Assembly (NCBI GenBank): GCA_014526335.1
Contig: JACTAT010000058.1
Span: 2,537,665 to 2,601,664, forward strand
Source of the DNA: Chrysaora quinquecirrha
Taxonomy: Eukaryota; Cnidaria; Scyphozoa; Semaeostomeae; Pelagiidae
Direction: 5' to 3'
Length of the DNA stretch: 64,000 nucleotides
In this document: one piece after another, positions 55,511 to 64,000 of the stretch
How the letters are laid out: every line of letters begins with the position of its first letter
Numbering within the stretch: position 1 is the first letter of the stretch
Position numbers and translations under genes: made by a program
Notes under the pieces: generated by a model
What the model was told of the DNA's origin: nothing
What the model saw: only the letters and a program-made list of their open reading frames with translations
Database searches by the model: none

Positions 55511-58500
55511 ATGCTCAGCAGTCGCCTTGCGAACTTCGCACGAAGTCTTAATAAACCGGTAAGTTGTTTCTTCTTTTATGATTTAGTGCAATCGTGTTAT
55601 AAGAAATGATATTCTGTTCGACTTTCACAAAATATTGACGGCCTAATTTTAGGCCTGCGTCTTTTTTTGGTTTTAGGCCATGTTACGTAATTTTGGATAG
55701 GGTGGCCTAATAAGTGTTGTTGCTTGTTTTTTTGTTGGAAAAGAAATATGATACTGAAATTTGAGCATTCGCGCGTGAAGAATTTTGCATTAACTTTCCG
55801 CTTTAATAAAGCTAAACCTGTTCTGTTGCTTTGAAGAAACCTTTTTAAAATGTCTTTTATTTTTATGAATTTTGGAAGAAAGTTGAATTTTTGTTCACAG
55901 AATTGTGGACAAGTAAAACAATAGAAAACAATAGTGAACAATAGAAAGAGAACAATAGCGCAGTTCATTTGTGCATAGGACATGTCCCAGATCAATCAAT
56001 TTCTTTAAAAACCTTCCATTGTGTTGAAATGTGTGTTTTAGCTTCATTTCAACCTTTGCCCTTGCCCTCTCCTTACCCCTCTACCAGAATGGAACTTTTG
56101 TGCATCAAGTACCAAAGGGTATTTTTTGCTCAGCGATAGGGGTATTGTTTTCCATTGTTTTAGCCAAAATTGCAGCATATTTTCTTCCCTGGCCCCTCTA
56201 TGCATTAATAAAAATATTATACTGGAAGGCAACAGTACAAATCGGCCCAAAACAAAGTTGGCCAGTCAGCGTATAACAAGTCGGCCAACTAAAATGTAAT
56301 AAATTTGATACATGTGCACTGTTAAAGCAGAGCCCCCAATATCCCAACACGTGACAAAATAACTAGTAAATAATGTTGGGGCTGACATTGGGGTGGTCAG
56401 ACTTGTCCATGGGGTCAATAGAGATGGGCTGACTTGGTAGTGGGCCGACTTGGCAGTGGACTGACTTGTTTAGAAAGCTACTGGAAGACTTGCTTTCTTT
56501 TTCCTTTGGTAAATAATACCTACACGATGAGAAATCTTTCCAGAATTTAAAAGTAAAGAATTCAAACTCACATTAATTTGAAATAAAATAATGCCTAAAA
56601 ATAAATAAAATAATAATAATTTAATTTTTTGCTTTTTCTAGATAAATGGTTTGCGGCCTCTGATTTCCTCGAGAGATGCATCCACATTGGTTTTAGTAGA
56701 GCATGATAATGAGAAGCTGATACCATCTAGCCTTCATGCTGTTACTGCTGCAAAAAAACTTGGAGGAGACATAACTTGCCTTGTTGCTGGAACCAGCTGT
56801 GAATCAGTAAGTGAATTTAAGCTTTAAGTGTGCCCACCAAGGGGTAATTCACTCCTTGGAATCTCATACACACGAGCTGCTCTACTGTTTTTGTGGGAAT
56901 CTAAAAAAAAAATTTTAATTTCAATAAGAGTCTCCCAGCATTAAGCTTAGTTACCCATACTGGGGAGTGTGGCAGTTCCTGACGAGATCTCGTGCATGCA
57001 GAAGCAAAATTTCAGGCGTGCACGCGTGCACTTCACAGAAAATTTGAATCAACCTTTTTGCAAAATACGAAATTAAGTGATGTTTTAAGCATAACTTTGA
57101 TAATAATATCTTATTTTTCAATGTTTCACCTTGAAATAGCCTAATTATTTGGTAGGGTTCTTTGCTGCTTTTTATCGACTTTCAGACAATTGCTAGCTAC
57201 ACGTGCAAAGCACTTATTAGTACCTAATTAGTTCTAATTATGTTCTAATTAGTACCATGCAGTATTAATTAGAGTAAATGCAATGGGGTAGCCAGGGGCA
57301 CAGGGGCAGTTGCCCCTCTCCAATCATTGCCAACAAAATACTAACAAAAATCAATTTACAGGTTGTTGGAGAAATCAGCAAGGTTGATGGAGTGAACAGG
57401 GTGCTTTTTGCAAAAGATGATGGCTATAAAGGATTTTTACCAGGTATGACAATATTGATTTCTATAAATGCTCTTAGACGTATCAATATTATTGAAAAAC
57501 TTTAATAGTCTTTGAGTTGTACAAAATGTGAAGATTGCCAGCTATAGCTCAAACATCTTTAGAAAAAGCTTTTTCGCTCTTTGGAGCATCAGAGACCAAA
57601 AAAGCTTTTAAGTATGTACAAAGATGTTTCTCCTATTGCTTGAAACGTTGGAAGAATATAATTCCTCACTAAGGGCTTTACTATATTGCCATATATAGTA
57701 TAATCTGTTATTACCTTATGGTAAGGGCAGCAATTCTGTTATGCAATCTGATTGGCTGAAAACGTTTGAATGTGACGTAATGATAGGGCATTATTATCCG
57801 GTAATGCCTGCTCATTTTGTAAAACATTCAAAATTTTTAGATTTAGAACGCAGCCCCAAATGATAGCTTCGTTGTAATGTCTTCAAACGCAGTACTAGAG
57901 TAATTGTTAAGTGTCATAACCATGCCCTGTCATGGTTATGTCCCTTAACAGTTTGTACTGACGGGTTCGGGTTAATATTTTCTGGTATTGCCCTCAGAAG
58001 CAGTTATTATAGGCTCAGTTATAATTTGCTTGTAACATGCTCTCTGATAAAGAATAAAAGAAAATATCCTGTTAGATCATACACTGCCAGACTACAATAA
58101 GTTTGAGTTTCTAAAAATTATTCTTATAAAAGAGTATATTTTTTATCCACCCGTAACTGTCGGACGATTGTTGCTCTATTGATTCCAAATCCATCATTGT
58201 TTTCTTCTTAGAGGCACTGACACCACTGATACTCAAAGCACAAGACCAGTTCAAGTTTACTCACATAATTGGATGCTCCTCGGCATTTACTAAGGTAAAC
58301 AGTTTTTCAATAAAACTCCAATTTACCATTGCGTACCCCCATCTACCCCCCTTTTTCCTTTTGCTGGTTTTCCTTAACAGTTCCTCACTAAAGAACCCTT
58401 GATGTTGTTGTATGTGTCCTTAAATGGTTGGGCCCTGGTCAAACAATCAAACATCAAATTGAATTTTTGAATTGAAATGGCCAAACAATCATGATTTGAG

Positions 58501-61500
58501 TTGCAATTTTGCTTTTCAGAATGTTGTGCCCAGAGTTGCTGCCAAATTGGATGTTGCTCCTTTATCTGACATAATTGAAATCAAGAGTGAAGATACTTTT
58601 GTGAGAACTATCTATGCTGGTAAATCCAGGAATCCTTTTCTTATCTTTAATAGTTAACAGGAGCTTCTGTAGATTTTTTCTATTGGGGATGAGTTCTGCA
58701 GCTTAATATCAAAATAATGGGTGTCTGGTAAACCACAGTTGCAACCATTTTGCACATTAATGCTCACAGATCCACTGTGGGTAAGGGTTTTGTAATCATC
58801 AGGCACCCTTTAAGGAACATTAAAAGACTAATTGCAAAACAGCAAACACCATAATATTAGTACGAAGACTATTTAAATAGCTCCACATTCTGGGCATACA
58901 GAATTAACTGAGAAAAGAGAAGGTAAGTATTGTCTGCAGAAAGAATGGTACAAAATGCATGCACAAAGAGGACTGTGTCTGGGAATACATTTCAGGGAAA
59001 ATATTCCAGCTTTTGTTGTTTGAATTGGTTGGTATGATCATGCAACATGGAACACTCTGTTCTAGAGTTTATCTTGCAACATCTTTACAGGCAAATCTTA
59101 TTAATAATGTTCTTGTGTAACATCACTCCATTATACATTTGTAGGAAATGCAATAACGACAATAAAATCGAATGATCCAGTCAAGTTGATGACTGTTCGT
59201 GCAACATCATTTGATGCTGCTGCTGCAGATGGTGGTAGTGCCAATGCTGAAGATGGTGAGTGAATGTGTTTAAATTTTACGTACATATACCCCACTGCAT
59301 GCAAGGAATCCTGGATTATGATATGGTTGTGATTGTCTGGATTGTAACAATTGTGATTGTGATTATGCCCCAATTTGCATGCAAGGAATTGTCAGAGTTT
59401 TGTTGAGAAAAGGTCATAGGGATATACAAGGTCCTGTTACCATGTGGCCTCGCCATTCAGCTCACAATTGAAGTTGTCCGTTGAAATCTCGTCCGGACCA
59501 TTATCCACAAGCGTACAGTCAACTCAGCTGTGCATCTTCCTCTGCTTGTTGAATGAGCAACAAGATATAAGGTTACTTGTTCTAGAATATCAAACTGGGG
59601 GCACAAGCTGCAGGTTTACATCATTCCAAAGCGATCATAGCTATCAGAACCCCTGACTTGTGCTAATTAGGTGAAGATTACTTGCTTATTTTAGTATTGT
59701 TTTCAGGATAGGATTTTTGATTGGAGAGAATTCCAGTACCTATGGTTCTTCTTGAATGATCTTTTTTGGTATTTTATTGTATTATATAGCATCTGTAGGT
59801 GTCAGGAGCTAGTCTAATCCAGCTAGCTCAATGTGTCAGGGGCTTAGAGGGGTTGTTGTCTTGCTCTAATGATCGTAGGTAGCATCATGGTCAATGTCCA
59901 GTTGTTGTTAGTTCATCTACTTTTGAGATACTTGCGACTTGCACTATATACACCTTCTGAGATTCTAGCGACTTTCACTTAATGCGCCATTCACCTTAGC
60001 CATTAGATATTCTAACAAAAAAGGTAGTCATTTAGGCAATGAGAATAATTTAAGTCTTATTCTAAATATCTTTTGCAGTTTCCTCAGCCGAAATTCCCGC
60101 TGGTATGTCAGAATGGGAGAGTCAAGAACTGTCGAAAAGTGACAGACCTGAACTTACTAGTGCAAAAATCGTCATTTCTGGAGGTACTTTTTGATCTACT
60201 AAAATTCTTTAATTGGTAAAATCATAGGTGCTTTGGCTTCGTGGTTTAAGCCAGTTGGCTGGTTGTGTCAGAAGCTCAGCGAGATCGGGTTTCGAGCCGA
60301 AGCCACGCTATCGTCACAGACAGGGTCGAGGTCTCGATTAGTTAACCAACTACTGATATCATAGCGACTTGAGGTAAATACGCCATTTAACCTTCACCTT
60401 CAATTGCCGTATTACTTCAAACAATTGCCCCCCCTCTTTTTAACTTCCCGTTGAAAAAACGCGCTCACTAAGAAAAGCCTCCTCTAAAACCACTAAAACT
60501 TTAATAACAGCATGCATTAAACACCAACTTTTTTGAATGCTTTAAACATTCGTAATAATTACGCAGCTTGAACCTTGAGAGTTAGGAAAGGAGCAAGAAA
60601 AAGGTTTTTTGAAATGAACTTCCGCACAGCCTTCGCCTGTTGGACCCGATCCTTCTTGTTGAATATAAGCAATTTTATCTAGATAACTTTTATCTTGGCG
60701 TTTAACAGTAGGGACTCTTCTGACACAGATATCTTTGAAAAAATATTTTAACGTCATCTTTTTCTTTCTAGGTCGTGGAATGAAATCTGGCGAAAACTTT
60801 GACTTGTTGTACACTCTGGCCTCAAAAATGAATGCAGCAGGTAGCTACATAATTTAAGTTTCTATTGCTATAAGCGATTGCTTCAGTTGCTCACTATTTC
60901 AATATAGTTAAATCTCGGCAAAACGACTAAAGGTAAAACCAGAAAAAAACGATCATTATATCCTAGTCTAGAGAGCTTGTATAGAGTTTCTTATTCAAGG
61001 AGCCAGACTAGACTCATTACATAACTCCCAATCTTTACCAACAGCAATAGCAATCTTAAGAAACAACAAGAATCACTGGATGGTCAGTACAGTTGCTCTG
61101 AGAGGCCTATCTATAGATTAGCCTAAGGAGCAAAACCACGACACGAGTAATAAATGTCAATAAATGAACGTCTTTCCACTAACATTGTCATACTAATGAC
61201 ATACTAAAACACACTGGTGAACTGTTGTTCTTTCCTTACCTATCTTAGCTTCTGGGGCCCTCAAAGGTTTCTCTTCTCGACATTAGTCCGTTACTCCACT
61301 GGACCAGCATTTAGTTTGTTTTGTTGAGGGGTTGATAAGAGCTAGGGTCATGCATATACCTCCAAAACCCTCCTAATTTCGAAAAAAGAATGCTTCCAAA
61401 AACAGATCCATGAATTTCAAGAAACACGAATTCTTGAAATCTGAAAACTTTCGCGCCAAAATTCTTGCTTGCCTTGTCCCCATACACATTCGTGGCATTT

Positions 61501-63358
61501 ATCCTGGCAACTTATAAAATCGAAGTCTCTTTCGAACTTCAAACTGAAAATCTGTCGAAAGTCTCGGAAACTTGCTCTTCATAGCAGAAGGTTTTGGAGA
61601 GCTCCAAATACTGCGGTTTTCGAAGAATGGCTTCGGAAAAGACATTCCGAAAAAAGAAGGCTACTGAAAAAAGAACTGGTTTAGAAACACGCCCTGTATA
61701 GTAAAAAATTTTTCTTTCAGTTGGTGCTTCCCGGGCAGCAGTCGATGCAGGATACGTACCAAATGATATGCAAGTTGGCCAAACTGGAAAAATGGTTGCA
61801 CCCGAATTATACATTGCAGTTGGCATTTCTGGTGCCATTCAGCATTTGGCTGGCATGAAAGACAGCAAGGTTTGTCGAATTTGTCGAAGTACCTTTCCGC
61901 CCCGTCCTATTAAAATCTCTCATCGAAATATCCTTCTGTGGTTTAGTCACGTGTTTAATAAGCGATGCCTTCCTGTAAATGCTTTTTCTTATTAACGCCC
62001 TTCGTAAAAGAATTCGTTGATTGGAATCTGCATCGCTTTTCCAATCAATAAAGAAATAAAGATGTTAAAAATCAGGATTAATTTAGAAGATATCTGAAAA
62101 TAAGCTTTCGTACGGTTGAATTTACCTTTTATGATTAATATTCTTGTTACAAGAAGTTGATTACAACAGAACGCATTCCTCTTTTAAATGCCCCCTCGGA
62201 ACCCCCCTAAATTTTAAAATCTGACTATTGCCTCCTACCCTATGGGCCTGAGAGCTGACCCGCCAGGCCAGGGCTCCATGCATCCCATTTATTGGCATTA
62301 TAGTTAATTTAATGGTCATTGATGCTCTGATGATGCCTTTGTTTCTTAGACCATTGTTGCAATCAACAAAGATGCAGAGGCCCCAATTTTTCAAGGTATG
62401 TTTAATGTATGTAAACAGTAGTTTGAACCCCATGTAGTGATCACCAGCCTCTTCACAAGGGCGAATAGAACTGAATAGATCACCATTCTTACTTATTTCA
62501 ATATTTTTCTTGCAGTTTCTGATTTTGGTTTAGTGGCAGATCTTTTCAAGGTAAATAAAATCATTTACACATGGCTCAGAACGTAATATTTCCTTCGCAT
62601 TATGCAAAACCCAAAGTCCATTGGCCCCATCTCAAAAGTCAACTCGCCCCCATTCAACTACTAATTAAGGCGGGTTTACAAAATCGTTTTTTGCTCAACA
62701 TTAAAGTTTTTAGTTGGGGGCTGTCATTAATTTAATTTGGGTCAAGTTAACTTAAGAACTGAGACGAGGTGACTTGACAGATGGGGCGATTCGCATGAAC
62801 ATCTGGGGCGAAATTATTTGAAAGAGTTCCGACTTGACCATGCTTAGGCGGGACGAGTTGGAAGTGGGGTGAGTTGACCCGTTACCAATGCGATGACCTA
62901 ATGTGCACGAAAGTTCACTGATGTTGAATTTACATGCCTATCAGTTTAAGGGCGTATTTTTGGTTACGTTCTGTTTTCAGCAGAGGCCTTCTCTTTTCGG
63001 CAGATGTCGAAACGTATTTTTTGGTACAGTCTTCTGAAAACGCCAGGTTTCGCAGGCCTCCAAAGTCTTCTGTCCCCGAAGCTGGAAGATTTCGCAGACT
63101 TCGCAAGGAATCTCGTTCTCACTTTAAAATCATCGGTTTTGTTCGAGTTTGTTCTGATCAGCCTACCGTTTTCGGCAGCTGTGTTTTTTGGTACAGGAAA
63201 CCTTTTCCTGCTAAGTCTACCGTTTTCAGATTTTGGAAGATCTGCCAAAATCAGGCGGTTACCAAAAAAATACGACCTAAATAAACGGTCTCTGAAACAG
63301 GTTTCTTGTCTGTTTTCAGGCTGTTCCAGAAATGAATGAGAAAATACCAGACCCTTGA
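55511..63358 (+). CDS. ETFA: Electron transfer flavoprotein subunit alpha
   Basis: With ETFB it forms the mitochondrial matrix flavoprotein that passes electrons from acyl-CoA dehydrogenases to ETF-ubiquinone oxidoreductase. Exons: 55511-55558, 56642-56806, 57362-57443, 58212-58294, 58520-58619, 59145-59255, 60079-60183, 60772-60840, 61721-61869, 62350-62395, 62516-62550, 63320-63358. All are GT-AG in phase, 343 residues (human 333). Residues 1-30 are Arg/Ser-rich without acids, a mitochondrial targeting peptide. The N-terminal domain starts [10 protein letters not shown]. The FAD domain holds [23 protein letters not shown] with Arg259, QVGQTGK with Thr276, SGAIQH with His296, and VAINKD. Arg259, Thr276 and His296 match human Arg249, Thr266 and His286. 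Nothing suggests loss of function. Confidence 0.97.
56215..56475. repeat. GGCCGACTTG motif-array element
   Basis: The left part carries complement-type words (AATCGGCCC, AAGTTGGCCAG, CAAGTCGGCC). The right part carries GGTCAGACTTG, GGGCTGACTTGG, GGGCCGACTTGG and GGACTGACTTG. It has no coding capacity. It lies in intron 1 of ETFA and repeats the design of the CGCCCAAC elements with a different word. Confidence 0.55.
58432..58498. repeat. Short remnant of GCCAAACG MITE by ETFA exon 5
   Basis: GGGCCCTGGTCAAACAATC, then an inverted AATTGAATTTTTGAATT core and GGCCAAACAATCATG. It ends about 20 bases before the exon 5 acceptor, so it may overlap branch point or polypyrimidine sequence. Confidence 0.6.
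60228..60405 (+). repeat. tRNA-like SINE family B, plus copy
   Basis: GGTGCTTTGGCTTCGTGG, a B-box-like CGGGTTTCGAGCCGA, then GTTAACCAACTACTG and a GCGACTTGAGGTAAATACGC tail ending in CACCTTCAA. It lies in intron 7 of ETFA. A separate tail fragment of the family is at about 59930-60000. Confidence 0.78.
62590..62890. repeat. GTCAACTCGCCC motif-array element
   Basis: The left side has AGTCAACTCGCCCCC. The right side has GGTGACTTGACAG, ATGGGGCGA, CTGGGGCGAAAT, CCGACTTGACC, GGACGAGTTGG and GGGGTGAGTTGACC. This is again a short word repeated and inverted at both ends. It lies in the last intron of ETFA. Confidence 0.5.
62947..63282. mobile_element. MITE with AGGGCGTATTTTTGGT ends
   Basis: AGGGCGTATTTTTGGTTAC at the left and GGTTACCAAAAAAATACGACCT at the right form terminal inverted repeats of about 20 bp. 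It lies 37 bases before the last ETFA exon. Open frames of 94-116 codons here on both strands come from the element. Confidence 0.72.
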
Positions 63359-64000
63359 ATACATAAAGAAGAAGAAATTAATAGAAAATCGAGTGAACTT
63401 TTCTTGTTTTAAAAAAGTGTAAATTGTTGGTTGTCAGAGTATTTTCCTTTTGTAAGCTTATAACTCATTTTAAAGTAAAGATATGAATAGAGCTTAAAAT
63501 ACAAAAAAGTATTGGTTTTTCTGTCTGAAATGCTTCGAAATCAAGTCTATAGTACAAAAGAATAGGACAGGGTTGCAATGAATATGACATTTCAATGAAA
63601 ATGACAGTGGCTACAGTGTAAAAAACTGGCCAATTTTTAGCTACAAAAGGGTTCCTTTTCATAAGGCCGCGTAAAACATTTACATCCCCCGCGTGACATA
63701 CGCCTGTTTGAAATTATAAGGACCCACTTGAGTTACTTAGCTTCTTTGTGAGCACGCTAATTTTGGGGTAGGAGTCTGCCGCCGGTATATTCAAAATGGT
63801 ACTGTTGCCTAGACCAATTTCTACCAAAATGCGCTCAAAATTGTTGGTCTTAAGTCGGAGAATTCAATGGTCAACAATCCTTGCAACAGCTTCTTTTGAA
63901 AATGAAAGTTAAAGCATTAGGGGTATCCAAGTGTAAGCATATGGTCTGGGGGCCGGATAGTCCCCCCCCTAGGCTGGCCGAAGATTCTCGAGGGAATAGC
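63359..64000. other. Region downstream of ETFA, no gene seen
   Basis: The start should be the ETFA 3' UTR. I see no canonical AATAAA close to the stop. A CATAAA variant is at 63363-63368. No coding exon is recognised up to the window edge. Confidence 0.4.

Noticed and set aside
62934..63339. 94-116-codon frames on both strands before the last ETFA exon
   Set aside because: They lie inside a MITE with AGGGCGTATTTTTGGT ends and overlap each other in several frames.

Overview
The window is nuclear DNA from an animal. Its genes are split into many short exons with GT-AG introns, it is AT-rich, and it carries TNFAIP8-family and RAI14/UACA-family genes, which are animal families. A ZIF-like MFS transporter, best known from plants, together with dense small DNA transposons and tRNA-like SINEs, suggests an early-branching animal. 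A coral or sea anemone is my best guess; that is inference, not proof.

Six protein-coding genes can be read. (1) NSA2, minus strand, 1568 to about 8162: ten exons that rebuild a 260-residue ribosome-biogenesis factor. (2) A ZIF-like major facilitator, plus strand, 9724-23322: fifteen exons, 552 residues. (3) A RAI14/UACA-like ankyrin-repeat and coiled-coil protein, plus strand, 26345-43874: twenty-three exons, 590 residues. (4) A TNFAIP8/TIPE-family gene, plus strand, about 45304-48294, whose start codon seems to be assembled across a splice junction. (5) A CCCH zinc-finger gene, minus strand, 51382-53362, one long coding stretch broken by two frame changes. (6) ETFA, plus strand, 55511-63358: twelve exons, 343 residues, a mitochondrial electron-transfer protein. 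The genes have no shared pathway; this is an ordinary mixed animal neighbourhood with NSA2 and the transporter divergently arranged.

Introns and spacers are packed with repeats. There are MITEs with perfect 9-bp target duplications (Mutator-like), TA-flanked elements, tRNA-like SINEs, a LINE 3' end with its target duplication, a 68-bp satellite, a 20-bp minisatellite, and ATC and CTTTTA microsatellites.

The most unusual feature is a recurring element design. Several unrelated-looking families each carry a family-specific short word repeated in their left part and again in reverse complement in their right part. Examples are CGCCCAAC, GGCCGACTTG, GTCAACTCGCCC, GCCAAACGGTCAAACA, and the AAGGAAC / AAGAATA / AAGCAAC trio, which share similar outer ends.
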